A stretch of DNA of 64,000 nucleotides from Streptomyces cinerochromogenes. GTDB lineage: Bacteria; Actinomycetota; Actinomycetes; Streptomycetales; Streptomycetaceae. Numbering within the stretch: position 1 is the first letter of the stretch; each line of letters begins with the position of its first letter. The notes beneath the pieces were generated by a model that saw only the letters and a program-made list of their open reading frames with translations, did no database searches and was not told the DNA's origin. Position numbers and translations under genes: made by a program. The stretch is from NCBI RefSeq assembly GCF_014648635.1, contig NZ_BMRM01000011.1, forward strand, positions 248,001 through 312,000, given 5' to 3'. Below are positions 23,700-32,215 of this stretch, in pieces.

Positions 23700-25436
23700 T
23701 CATGGGCCGGCGCCCGGGAGGACGTAGTAGAGGCGGACCGCGCCGACGGCTGCGGACGGCCAGTCGCGGGCGTAGCCGGGCGGCGCGGACCCGGCCGGCA
23801 CCAGCGTGGCGACCGGCATCCGCCGGCTGGTCCGGGTGATGCCGTCCTCGGTGGTGTTCGCGTTGGGCCCGGCCGTCGCGCCCGAGGAGCACCCGGCGGC
23901 GAAGGCGACCGGAATGGCCTCGTGCCCGGTCACCAGACAGGGCGGCCGGACCCCGCGCCGCCCCAGCTCGACCGCGGTACGGGCCCACTCCCGGTGGGCC
24001 GCGGCGGTCTTGCCCACCGTGTGCACGAGCACGGCGAGCTGCACCGCGAAGTGAGCGACGAGCGCGGCACAGACCAGCACGGTGACGAGCGGGTGCCGGG
24101 ACGGGGGCGGGGTGGCCGGGGGTGAGGCCGGGATTCGGGTCGCGGCTGCGGGGAGCGGGGGCCGGATGGCAGCTGTGGGCAGCGGGGAGGAGGCCGGGGG
24201 CCGGGCCGCGGTCGTGGTCGGGGGCCGGGACGGGCGTCGGCGGGAGCCCCGGTCCGGACCGCTGGGGAGACGGCCGCCCCCGCTCGGGTCCGGGCGCCGA
24301 GCCGGTCGGCGGCGCCACCACGGGGTCCGGCCGCGGGTCGGGGGCGTGGCCCGGCCTCGGGGCCGGGAGGAGGAAGGGGTCAGCAGGTGGGTGAGGGTGG
24401 TGGCGGCGGGGATCGCGAGGAGGGCGTAGGCGGGGAGGAGGAAGCGGGGCGCCGCGTAGCCGATCAGGAAGAGGTAGGGGAACGCGGCGGTCGCCGCGCA
24501 GGCGAGCGGCAGTGCCGTGGACGCCGTACGCCGGGCGCGGGCGGCGACCGCGAGGGCGAGCACGGCGAGCAGGGGCAGCGCGAACCACCAGAGGGTGAGC
24601 AGGGGGTGCGGCAGGGCGCCGGTGCACGGCCGGCAGAGCGTGCGCCCGCCCAGGCTGCGCAGCTGGTCCACGACGGCGAGGTGCCAGCCGAGGCCGCCCT
24701 GGATCTGCGAACCGTCGGACAGCCGGCGCGCCAGGCCGCCGTAGCTCGTGTACGCCTCGATCACCCACTCCGCGGCGCCGGCCGCGAGCCCGGCGAGCAG
24801 AACGAGCAGCGCCCGCCGGTGGCGGCGGGTCAGGCCGACGGCGAGCAGGGGCAGGGTCGCCCACACCGCGTCCACCGGCCGCATCCACGCCATGAGCACC
24901 GCGTTGCCCGCCAGACCCCACAGCGCGGTCCGCTCGGCGGGGGCGCGCAGGAAGCAGCCGGCCGCGGCCAGGGCGGCCACGGCGACCCAGTAGTTGGGCA
25001 TGGCCTGCGGGCCGTAGAACAGGGTCACCCACAGGGAGGCGAACAGGGCGCCGGCGAGGGCGAGTACACGGCCGTGGAGGAGTCCGCGCCAGGCGCGCAG
25101 CGCCAGGAACAGGGCGAGGCCGGAGAGGACGGCGAGGTAGACCCGCAGCAGGACGGTGGACGACGACCAGGCCGCGACCGGCGCGACCAGCAGGGAGACG
25201 CCCCGCGCGCGGGGTGCGCTGAAGAAGGAGGCGGGCGCGTGTCCGCTGACCTGGCTGACGTACACCGTCTCGTCCCAGCCGAGCCCCAGGCCCGGCCCCA
25301 CGAGGACGAGTTGGGCGAGGGTGAAGAGCGCGGCGACGGCCGCCGCCGGCCGGGAGGCGCGAGCGGAACCGGCGGACGTGCGGCGCGCGCCCTCGCGGCT
25401 CACCGCATCGAGTGTCGCGTGCGCGCTGCCGGCCAT
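23700..25436 (-). CDS. GT-C-like multi-pass membrane protein with a Pro/Arg-rich insert
   Basis: 578 residues from ATG 25436, chosen over ATG 25454 because AAGGGG lies seven bases upstream. The N-terminus is followed by about ten hydrophobic segments. An early luminal motif GLGLGWDETVYVSQV resembles the DE motif of GT-C dolichyl/polyprenyl-phosphate sugar transferases. Residues ~335-430 are a low-complexity, Arg/Pro/Thr-rich hydrophilic insert between membrane segments. A C-terminal periplasmic-type domain ends the protein. It is probably a membrane glycosyltransferase using a polyprenyl-phosphate sugar; the acceptor is unknown. It is divergent from the BlaI-type regulator. Confidence 0.7.
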   Translation of the reverse strand: MAGSAHATLDAVSREGARRTSAGSARASRPAAAVAALFTLAQLVLVGPGLGLGWDETVYVSQVSGHAPASFFSAPRARGVSLLVAPVAAWSSSTVLLRVYLAVLSGLALFLALRAWRGLLHGRVLALAGALFASLWVTLFYGPQAMPNYWVAVAALAAAGCFLRAPAERTALWGLAGNAVLMAWMRPVDAVWATLPLLAVGLTRRHRRALLVLLAGLAAGAAEWVIEAYTSYGGLARRLSDGSQIQGGLGWHLAVVDQLRSLGGRTLCRPCTGALPHPLLTLWWFALPLLAVLALAVAARARRTASTALPLACAATAAFPYLFLIGYAAPRFLLPAYALLAIPAATTLTHLLTPSSSRPRGRATPPTRGRTPWWRRRPARRPDPSGGGRLPSGPDRGSRRRPSRPPTTTAARPPASSPLPTAAIRPPLPAAATRIPASPPATPPPSRHPLVTVLVCAALVAHFAVQLAVLVHTVGKTAAAHREWARTAVELGRRGVRPPCLVTGHEAIPVAFAAGCSSGATAGPNANTTEDGITRTSRRMPVATLVPAGSAPPGYARDWPSAAVGAVRLYYVLPGAGP

Positions 25437-25541
25437 GACCACCCCTTCGGACATCACGGCCAAACTAGCGCCGCCCGCCCCGCGGCGGCCCGGCGAACAG
25501 GGCCATCCGGCCGACGGCCCTACGCGCTGTAAGGTTGGAGT

Positions 25542-26033
25542 ATGGCTGGCACAGGGTCCCGCGGCAGGGCGGAGCGGCGCGGCGCCGGGGAGCTGGAGAG
25601 TGAGGTGCTGGCCGTCCTCTGGGCCACCGAGCGACCGCTGACCCCTGCGGAGATCCAGCAGGGGATCGGCGGCGGACTCGCGTACAACACGGTGCACACC
25701 ATCCTCACCCGCCTGTACGACAAGGGGCTGGTGCGGCGCGACGCCGACGGGCGGCGCGGCGCGTACCGGGCGGCGAGGAAGGCCGCCGAGATGACCGCCG
25801 CGGTGATGCACGAGGCCCTGGACCGGGACCCGGATCCGATCGCGGCGCTCCGGCACTTCGTGACCGGCCTGAGCGCCGAGGAGGAGGGGGCCCTGCGCGA
25901 GCTGCTCGGCGGAGACCGAACCGGAGACCGAGCCGGAGACGGAACCGCGGACGGACCCGCAGACGGACCCGACGACGGAAGCGGACCCGAAGACGGAACC
26001 TCGGGCGGAGCGGCGAGCGCGGCCGCCGGATAG
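25542..26033 (+). CDS. BlaI/MecI/CopY family transcriptional regulator
   Basis: 163 residues from ATG 25542. The winged-helix core is typical: GELESEVLAVLWATERPLTPAEIQ, then LAYNTVHTILTRLYDKGLVRR and YRAARKAAEMTAAVMHEAL. BlaI-type repressors are dimers often inactivated by a BlaR-type membrane metalloprotease; no such gene is next to it. The last ~45 residues are an acidic Gly/Asp/Pro tail built from short DNA repeats (GAACCGGAGAC-like), which is not part of the family fold. The divergent membrane protein could be a target. Confidence 0.85.
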   Translation: MAGTGSRGRAERRGAGELESEVLAVLWATERPLTPAEIQQGIGGGLAYNTVHTILTRLYDKGLVRRDADGRRGAYRAARKAAEMTAAVMHEALDRDPDPIAALRHFVTGLSAEEEGALRELLGGDRTGDRAGDGTADGPADGPDDGSGPEDGTSGGAASAAAG

Positions 26034-26075
26034 CGGCCGCAGGGGGCGTCCGAGGCCGGCCCGGGCCAATGCGAC

Positions 26076-26104
26076 GGGCGCCGGACAGCAGCTGTCCGGC
26101 GCCC
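26076..26104. terminator. Bidirectional terminator hairpin
   Basis: GGGCGCCGGACAGC (26076-26089), a single A, then GCTGTCCGGCGCCC (26091-26104) form a perfect 14-bp inverted repeat. It lies between the convergent BlaI and GH65 genes. Confidence 0.8.
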
Positions 26105-26129
26105 GGTTCAGCGCTGTGGGGCGCCCGGT

Positions 26130-28484
26130 TCAGCCGCTGTTCGGCGCCCGGTGCGGCGGCTGTTCGGGGGCCGGACGGCGGATCACCGGCGGTACCGCCC
26201 GGACGGCCGGCTCGTCGGTGGCGACCTCCAGCAGCTCGCCGTGGTGGCTCAGCGTCAGCGGCGGCCCGTCCAGCAGCGCGTACGTCACCTTGTCCGCGCC
26301 GATGTCCACGCGCAGCCGGCGCCCGCGGAACTGGACGTGGAAGGCGAGCCGGCGCAGCCGCTCGGGCAGGCGGGGCGCGAACCGCAGCCGGTCGCCGGCG
26401 CGCCGCATGCCGCCGAAGCCCGCGACCAGCGCCATCCAGGTGCCCGCGAGCGAGGCGATGTGCAGCCCATCCCGCGTGTTGTGCTCCAGATCGTGCAGGT
26501 CCATCAGCGCGGCCTCGGCGGTGTAGGCGTAGGCGAGGTCCAGGTGGCCGGTCCGGGCGGCGATGACGGCCTGGCAGCAGGCGGACAGCGAGGAGTCGCG
26601 GACGGTCAGCGGCTCGTAGTAGGCGAAGTTCCGGGCGATCTGCTCCTCGTCGTGCTCCTCCTCGAACCAGTCGGCGCAGGTGTACATGGCCAGCACCAGG
26701 TCGGCCTGTTTGACGACCTGCTTGCGGTAGAGGTCGAAGTACGGGAAGTGCAGCAGCAGCGGGTACTGGTCGGGGCGGGTGCCCTCGAAGTCCCAGCGCT
26801 GGTAGCGGGTGAACCCGGCGTGCTGTTCGTGGACGCCGAGTTCGGGGTTGTAGGGGATGTGCATGGCGTCGGCGGCGTCCCGCCAGGCCGCGCTCTCCTC
26901 CTCGTCGACGCCGAGCCGCCGCGCCTCGGCCGGATGGCGCTCCACGGCGTCGGCCGCGGCGCGCAGGTTCTGGCGGGCCATCAGGTTGGTGTACGTGTTG
27001 TCGTCGGCGACCGCGCTGTACTCGTCGGGGCCGGTGACGCCGTCGAGGTGGAAGACGCCGTGGGTGTCGTGGTGGCCCAGCGACCGCCACAGCCGGGCGG
27101 TCTCGACCAGCAGCTCCACGCCGGTCTCCCGCTCGAAGGCGGTGTCGCCGGTGGCCTCGACGTAGCGGACGACGGCGTCGGCTATGCCGGCGTTCACGTG
27201 GAAGGCGGCGGTGCCGGCCGGCCAGTACGCGGAGCCCTCCGGTCCCGCGATGGTCCGCCAGGGGAACGCGGCCCCGGCCAGCCCCAGCTGCACCGCGCGT
27301 TCGCGGGCCTCGTCCAGGGTGTGGTGGCGCCAGCGCAGCGCCTCGGCGACGGCGGCGGGCGCGGTGTGGGTGAGGACGGGCAGCACGAACATCTCGGTGT
27401 CCCAGAACGCGTGTCCGTCGTAGCCGGAGCCGGTCAGTCCCTTGGCCGGGATGGCGCGCTGCTCGGCGCGGGAACCGGCCTGCAGGACGTGGAACAGCGC
27501 GAAGCGGACGGCCTGCTGGATCTCCTCGTCGCCCTCCACCTCGACATCGGCGCGGGCCCAGAAGTCGTCCAGGCAGGACCGCTGGCCGTCGAGCAGGCCC
27601 TGCCAGCCGTCATGGCCCGCGGCGGCGAGCGCGGCGTCGACCTGGTCGGCCATGGCGGGCAGCGACCGGGTGCCGGACCAGCCGTGCGCGACCAGTTTCT
27701 CCACCCGCAGCGTCTGGCCGGGCTCCAGCACGGAGGTGACGGTGAGCCGGGCGACGTCGATGCCGCTCTCACTGCTGGTGGTGGTGCGTTCGGGGCCGGT
27801 GACGACGTGGTCGGCGGCCACGGCGACCCGGAGCCCGCTGCGCCGGGTGCGGTGCACCAGCCGCAGCCGGTTGCCGGCGGCGAAGCCGTCCTCCTGTTCC
27901 AGCGGTGACTTCAGGGCCCTCGCCGCGCGCGGGTCGCCGTCGGGTTCGGGCAGGCTCTCGTTGGCGACCAGCTCCGACTGGATCACCACCCGGCTGCGGT
28001 CGCCGACGGCCTCCACCTCGTAGGCGACGGCGGCGATCGCCCGCTGGGTCAGCGACACCAGCCGGGTGGAGCGCACCCGGACCGTGGAGCCGGCCGGCGA
28101 GGTCCACTCACAGGTCCGCTCCAGCACCCCGCGGCGCAGGTCGAGGACGCGTTCGTGGGCGACGAGCCGGCCGTAGCGCAGGTCGAAGGGCTCGTCGTCC
28201 ACGAGCAGCCGCAGGATCTTGCCGTTGGTGACGTTGATGACGGTCTGCCCGGACTCCGGGTAGCCGTAGCCGGCCTCCGCGTACGGCAGGGGGTGGACCT
28301 CGTGGACGCCGTTGAGGTAGCTGCCGGGCAGCCCGTGCGGTTCCCCCTCGTCGAGGTTGCCGCGCCAGCCGACGTGTCCGTTGGAGAGGGCGAACACCGA
28401 CTCGCTCTGGGCGAGGACGTCGAGGTCGAGCGCGGTCTCCCGGACGGTCCACGGTTCGACGGCGTACGACCGGTCGGTGATCAC
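26130..28484 (-). CDS. Glycoside hydrolase family 65 phosphorylase
   Basis: 784 residues from GTG 28484, which overlaps the HAD stop (GTGA). It has the N-terminal beta-sandwich, linker and (alpha/alpha)6 barrel of GH65. The barrel carries HAFWDTEMFVLPVLTHTAP, the catalytic-acid motif GVTGPDEYSAV (Glu near residue 487) and KQVVKQADLVLAMY, where the KQAD motif marks phosphate-dependent members. It therefore phosphorolyses an alpha-linked glucose disaccharide (trehalose, maltose or kojibiose) to beta-glucose-1-phosphate and glucose; which one is not decidable here. The coupled HAD gene would convert the product to glucose-6-phosphate. It is cytoplasmic, with no signal. Confidence 0.9.
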   Translation of the reverse strand: MITDRSYAVEPWTVRETALDLDVLAQSESVFALSNGHVGWRGNLDEGEPHGLPGSYLNGVHEVHPLPYAEAGYGYPESGQTVINVTNGKILRLLVDDEPFDLRYGRLVAHERVLDLRRGVLERTCEWTSPAGSTVRVRSTRLVSLTQRAIAAVAYEVEAVGDRSRVVIQSELVANESLPEPDGDPRAARALKSPLEQEDGFAAGNRLRLVHRTRRSGLRVAVAADHVVTGPERTTTSSESGIDVARLTVTSVLEPGQTLRVEKLVAHGWSGTRSLPAMADQVDAALAAAGHDGWQGLLDGQRSCLDDFWARADVEVEGDEEIQQAVRFALFHVLQAGSRAEQRAIPAKGLTGSGYDGHAFWDTEMFVLPVLTHTAPAAVAEALRWRHHTLDEARERAVQLGLAGAAFPWRTIAGPEGSAYWPAGTAAFHVNAGIADAVVRYVEATGDTAFERETGVELLVETARLWRSLGHHDTHGVFHLDGVTGPDEYSAVADDNTYTNLMARQNLRAAADAVERHPAEARRLGVDEEESAAWRDAADAMHIPYNPELGVHEQHAGFTRYQRWDFEGTRPDQYPLLLHFPYFDLYRKQVVKQADLVLAMYTCADWFEEEHDEEQIARNFAYYEPLTVRDSSLSACCQAVIAARTGHLDLAYAYTAEAALMDLHDLEHNTRDGLHIASLAGTWMALVAGFGGMRRAGDRLRFAPRLPERLRRLAFHVQFRGRRLRVDIGADKVTYALLDGPPLTLSHHGELLEVATDEPAVRAVPPVIRRPAPEQPPHRAPNSG

Positions 28485-29221
28485 TGCTTGCCTCCGAGTT
28501 CGGCCAGGTCCTTCACGACGATGTCGGCGCCGTGCGCGTACAGCGCGTCGGTCTGGCCCACCCGGTCCACGCCCACGACGTATCCGAAGCGGCCCGCGCG
28601 GCCCGCGTCCATGCCGGCCAGCGCGTCCTCGAAGACGGCCGCGCGGGACGCCTCCACGCCCAGGTCCCGGGCGGCGGCGAGGAAGGTGTCGGGGTGCGGC
28701 TTGCCCGGCAGGTTCCGCCGGGCGGCCACCACACCGTCGATGCGTACGTCGAAGAAGTGCTCGGCGCCGACGGAGCGCAGCACGTCGCGGCAGTTGGCGC
28801 TGGAGGAGACGATCGCGGTGCGCAGACCCTCGGCGCGGACCGCCTCCAGATAGCGCAGGGTGCCCTCGTAGGCCTCGACCCCGCCGGTGCGGATCCGCTC
28901 CAGCAGCAGCTCGTTCTTGCGGTTGCCGAGACCGTGGACGGTGCGGGCGTCCGGCGGGTCGTCGGGGCCGCCCTCGGGCAGGTGGATGCCGCGCGAGGCG
29001 AGGAAGGCGCGGACGCCGTCGGCGCGGGGGCGGCCGTCGACGTACTCGTCGTAGTCGGCGACGGCGTCGAACGGCCGTCCCTGTTCGCCCTCGTAGGCGC
29101 GCAGGAAGGCGTCGAACGTCTCCTTCCACGCCGCCGCGTGCACGATGGCCGTCTTGGTGACGACCCCGTCGAGGTCGAACAGGCAGGCCTGGATGGTGTC
29201 GGGCAGACCGAGCTGACTCAT
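28481..29221 (-). CDS. HAD hydrolase, beta-phosphoglucomutase-like
   Basis: 246 residues from ATG 29221. The N-terminal FDLDGVVTKTA motif supplies the nucleophile Asp and general acid Asp of the HAD fold. Further motifs are the cap substrate loop (VDGRPRADGVRAFLASRGI), RTAIVSSSANC (motif II), GKPHPDTFLAAA (motif III Lys) and FEDALAGMDAGRAG (motif IV). This combination is typical of beta-phosphoglucomutases. It is translated just before, and overlaps, the GH65 gene, forming a two-step phosphorolytic pathway. In mycobacterial Rv2006-type proteins HAD and GH65 domains are fused; here they are separate. Confidence 0.9.
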   Translation of the reverse strand: MSQLGLPDTIQACLFDLDGVVTKTAIVHAAAWKETFDAFLRAYEGEQGRPFDAVADYDEYVDGRPRADGVRAFLASRGIHLPEGGPDDPPDARTVHGLGNRKNELLLERIRTGGVEAYEGTLRYLEAVRAEGLRTAIVSSSANCRDVLRSVGAEHFFDVRIDGVVAARRNLPGKPHPDTFLAAARDLGVEASRAAVFEDALAGMDAGRAGRFGYVVGVDRVGQTDALYAHGADIVVKDLAELGGKQ

Positions 29222-29306
29222 ACCGGGGACTGTTCCCCGTCCGGAGCACTCCAGTGAGTGGCGCACGCCACATACCGCGCGGGCGGGCGGTGACACACTC
29301 TGCTGT

Positions 29307-29948
29307 GTGCCGCTGACCTTCGACGACCTCCTCCTCCGCGCCCGCGCCCTGCCCCGGGACGGCGGGCGGGCCCTGCTCGGCATCGCGGGCAGCCCCGGCG
29401 CGGGCAAGACGACCCTGGCCGAGCGGCTGGTGGCCGCCCTCAACGGGGACGGCCCGCCCTGGGCGGCGCACGTGCCCATGGACGGCTTCCACCTAGCCGA
29501 CGTCGAACTGGACCGGCTGGGCCGCCGGGACCGCAAGGGCGCGCCGGACACCTTCGACGCGGGCGGGTACGCGGCGCTGCTGCGGCGGCTGCGCGAGGAG
29601 ACCGACGACGTGGTGTACGCGCCGGGCTTCGAGCGGGTGCTGGAGCAGCCGATCGCCGGCGCGATCCCGGTGCCGCCACAGGCCCGGCTGGTGGTGACCG
29701 AGGGCAACTACCTGCTGTTGCAGGAGGGTTCGTGGGCGCGGGTGCGGCCGTGCCTGGACGAGGTGTGGTTCTGCGAGGTCGACGAGGAGGAACGGATCCG
29801 CCGACTGGTCGCCCGGCACGAGGAGTTCGGCAAGGAGCACACGGCGGCCGTGGCCTGGGTCCGGGGCACCGACCAGCGCAACGCCGACCTGGTCGCGACG
29901 ACACGGGAGCGCGCGGACCTGGTCGTACCGGCCGACGTGCTGCGCTGA
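29307..29948 (+). CDS. P-loop nucleoside/sugar kinase family protein
   Basis: 213 residues from GTG 29307. The Walker A motif GSPGAGKTTLAERL is near residue 28, followed by VPMDGFHLAD (substrate/Asp motif as in uridine kinase/PanK-like proteins), VTEGNYLLL and a lid region RRLVARHEEFGKE. It belongs to the nucleoside/nucleotide kinase family that includes uridine kinase-like and fructose kinase (FrcK-like) proteins; its substrate is unknown. It is divergent from the HAD/GH65 operon, which may hint at a sugar substrate. The stop codon lies inside a 43-bp tandem duplication. Confidence 0.85.
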   Translation: MPLTFDDLLLRARALPRDGGRALLGIAGSPGAGKTTLAERLVAALNGDGPPWAAHVPMDGFHLADVELDRLGRRDRKGAPDTFDAGGYAALLRRLREETDDVVYAPGFERVLEQPIAGAIPVPPQARLVVTEGNYLLLQEGSWARVRPCLDEVWFCEVDEEERIRRLVARHEEFGKEHTAAVAWVRGTDQRNADLVATTRERADLVVPADVLR

Positions 29949-30017
29949 CGCACGGGGGGTGCGGGGCGCTGGGACCGACGTGCCGCGCTGAGCACGGGGG
30001 TGCGGGGGGCGCGGGGA
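29932..30017. repeat. 43-bp tandem duplication at the kinase 3' end
   Basis: The segment 29932-29974, which contains the last kinase codons and its TGA, is followed at once by a near copy at 29975-30017. The second copy begins CCGACGTGCCGCGCTGA versus CCGACGTGCTGCGCTGA in the first. A few substitutions separate the copies. This looks like a replication-slippage duplication and lengthens the 267-bp gap to the phosphatase gene. Confidence 0.7.
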
Positions 30018-30215
30018 TCCGCGTTCGGTCGTGTGCCTCGCGGCGGCGCGTTCACCCGTCGCACACCCACCCGTCGCCGGGCCCTCCCCGACCGGACACG
30101 AACCGGCCCTAGACATGCACCCGTTCGTCCTCCCGCTCCACCGCTTCTCCCGGAACCGCACAAGTCCGCACAGCGGCATGTGCGTTGCCGGGACCCCTTT
30201 CCGAGAGGCACAGGC

Positions 30216-32123
30216 ATGCCGTCAACCGCCGGGCACCGCACCCTCGTTCCGAACCGGCGCGGGTTCCTCACCACCTCGCTGGCCGCCTCGGCAGGTGTGC
30301 TCACCGTGCCGGCCGCCGCCGTCTGGCTGCCCGTGGCCGACGCGAAGGCCGCGACCGGCCCGGCCGCGTTCGTCGACGACTACCGGACCAACACCCCGGC
30401 CAACCTCACGCCCGAGACGAACGCGGTGGTCCGCGTCCTCGACGGCTTCGCCCGGCTCTGGAAGACCGGGCCCGACTGGCACTCCGGCACCCCGCTGCGC
30501 CCCGACATCCTGCGCGCCGACCTGCGCTACTGCGCGCGGGTCACCGCCGGCCGCACCGACGCCGAGGCCAAGGAGGCGTTCGTCTACGACCGCCAGCACC
30601 AGAGCCACGCCCTGATCGCCGGCCTGGGCCCGCTGGCCGACCCGTACCGGACGGGCGCGAAGGCGGTCACCTCCATCACCAGCGCGCCCGACGGCACCCC
30701 GGCGGCCCCGGTCAGCGACACGGTGCCCGCGAACGCCCCGGCGGGCTCGGCCCTCGGCGCCGGCGCGCACGACTCGGCGCTGGGCAAGGTCGCCGAACTG
30801 GTCGACACGGTGCGCGGCCCGTACGCCTCCGGCAACCCGGCCAAGTACGCCTACCAGTACCCGCGGCCGTGGCGGCTGACCGGGGACAGCGAGGTCGTGG
30901 ACACCGGCCGGACGGACGCGTTCGGGTTCCCCGTGTACGAGTCCGAGGTGGTCGTGGCCCCGCAGCTGCTGCGCCAGCGCGGCACCTCCCCCGCCGACGA
31001 CGGCGGTTTCCCCAGCGGCCACACCAACGCCTTCCACCTGGCCGCGCTGGCGTACGCGTACGCCGTGCCGGAGCGGTTCCAGGAGCTGGTGACGCGGGCG
31101 TTCGAGCTGAGCCACACCCGGATCACGGCCGGCATGCACCACCCGGTGGACGTCGTCGGGGGCCGGATCATGGCCACCGCGCTCGCCGCGGCCGCGCTCG
31201 CCGACCCGGCCAACGCCGCGCTGAAGGCCGCCGCCCGCGCCCAGGCGCTCGCCTACCTCACGGAGCGGACCGGCACGACCGCCGACACGCTGTACGCCTA
31301 CGCCCACCCGGCCGGCGACCCCTACGGCGACCGGGCCGCGAACCGGCGCGCGGTGCGGCACCGGCTGACGTACGTCCTGCCCCGGCAGGGCCGCGAGCTG
31401 CCGCTGACCGTGCCGAAGGGCGCGGAGGTGCTGCTGGAGACCCGGCTGCCCTACCTGACGGCGGACCAGCGCCGGGAGGTCCTGCGCACCACCGGGCTGC
31501 CCTCCGGGTTCGCGCTGCTCGACGGGTTCGAGCAGTGGGGGCGGCTGGACCTGTTCGCGGCGGCGGACGGCTACGGCGCCTTCGACACGGACGTCACCGT
31601 CACCATGGACGCGGCGGACGGCGGCTTCTCGGCGGCCGACAGCTGGCGCAACGACATCGACGGGCGCGGCGGGCTGGCCAAGCGGGGCACGGGCACGCTG
31701 ACGCTGACCGGCCGCAACCGGTACACCGGCGGCACCGTGCTGGCCGGGGGCACGCTGGCGGCCGGGTCCGAGGACGCCCTCGGCCACGGGGAGGTGCGCG
31801 TGACGGGCGGCACGCTGCGGGTGGCCCGGCGGCTGCGGGTCCGCGGCGCCTACACCCAGGAGGCGGGCACGCTGGAGGTCACCGTGCGGGCCGGTGGCGA
31901 GGCGCCGCTGACGGCCGGGCACCGGGCGCTGCTCGGCGGCGCGGCGGTGCTGGTGCTGCGACTGGACGCCGAACGGCCGCCGGCCGCGGGCAGCACGCTG
32001 CCGGTCCTCGCCGCGCCGAGGCTTGCCGGACGGTTCGAGCGGATCGAGGTGAACTCCGGGGGGCTGCGGGCCGTACCGGTGTACACGGCAGAAGGTCTGT
32101 CGGTAGGACTCGTGCGGCGGTGA
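30216..32123 (+). CDS. Tat-exported PAP2 acid phosphatase with autotransporter-type beta repeat
   Basis: 635 residues from ATG 30216. A twin-arginine signal (NRRGFLTTSLAASAGVLTVPAAAVWL, RR then FLTT) directs export. The PAP2/class A acid phosphatase triad is complete: K-x6-RP in KYAYQYPRP, PSGHTNAFH, and TRITAGMHHPVD (R-x5-H-x3-D). A C-terminal segment (about residues 480-600) holds a TIGR02601-like autotransporter-associated beta strand repeat (GTLTLTGRNRYTGGTVLAGG), normally found in Gram-negative passenger domains. It is probably a secreted phosphomonoesterase or haloperoxidase-fold enzyme; no transmembrane anchor is visible. Confidence 0.85.
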   Translation: MPSTAGHRTLVPNRRGFLTTSLAASAGVLTVPAAAVWLPVADAKAATGPAAFVDDYRTNTPANLTPETNAVVRVLDGFARLWKTGPDWHSGTPLRPDILRADLRYCARVTAGRTDAEAKEAFVYDRQHQSHALIAGLGPLADPYRTGAKAVTSITSAPDGTPAAPVSDTVPANAPAGSALGAGAHDSALGKVAELVDTVRGPYASGNPAKYAYQYPRPWRLTGDSEVVDTGRTDAFGFPVYESEVVVAPQLLRQRGTSPADDGGFPSGHTNAFHLAALAYAYAVPERFQELVTRAFELSHTRITAGMHHPVDVVGGRIMATALAAAALADPANAALKAAARAQALAYLTERTGTTADTLYAYAHPAGDPYGDRAANRRAVRHRLTYVLPRQGRELPLTVPKGAEVLLETRLPYLTADQRREVLRTTGLPSGFALLDGFEQWGRLDLFAAADGYGAFDTDVTVTMDAADGGFSAADSWRNDIDGRGGLAKRGTGTLTLTGRNRYTGGTVLAGGTLAAGSEDALGHGEVRVTGGTLRVARRLRVRGAYTQEAGTLEVTVRAGGEAPLTAGHRALLGGAAVLVLRLDAERPPAAGSTLPVLAAPRLAGRFERIEVNSGGLRAVPVYTAEGLSVGLVRR

Positions 32124-32215
32124 CGGCCGCGGCGGCGGGAACGGTGCGACAGTAGGGCCATGATCAGGTCCCCGCGCCCTCCGGCCACCGCAGGGCGGGT
32201 GCAGCCGCTGGGCGG

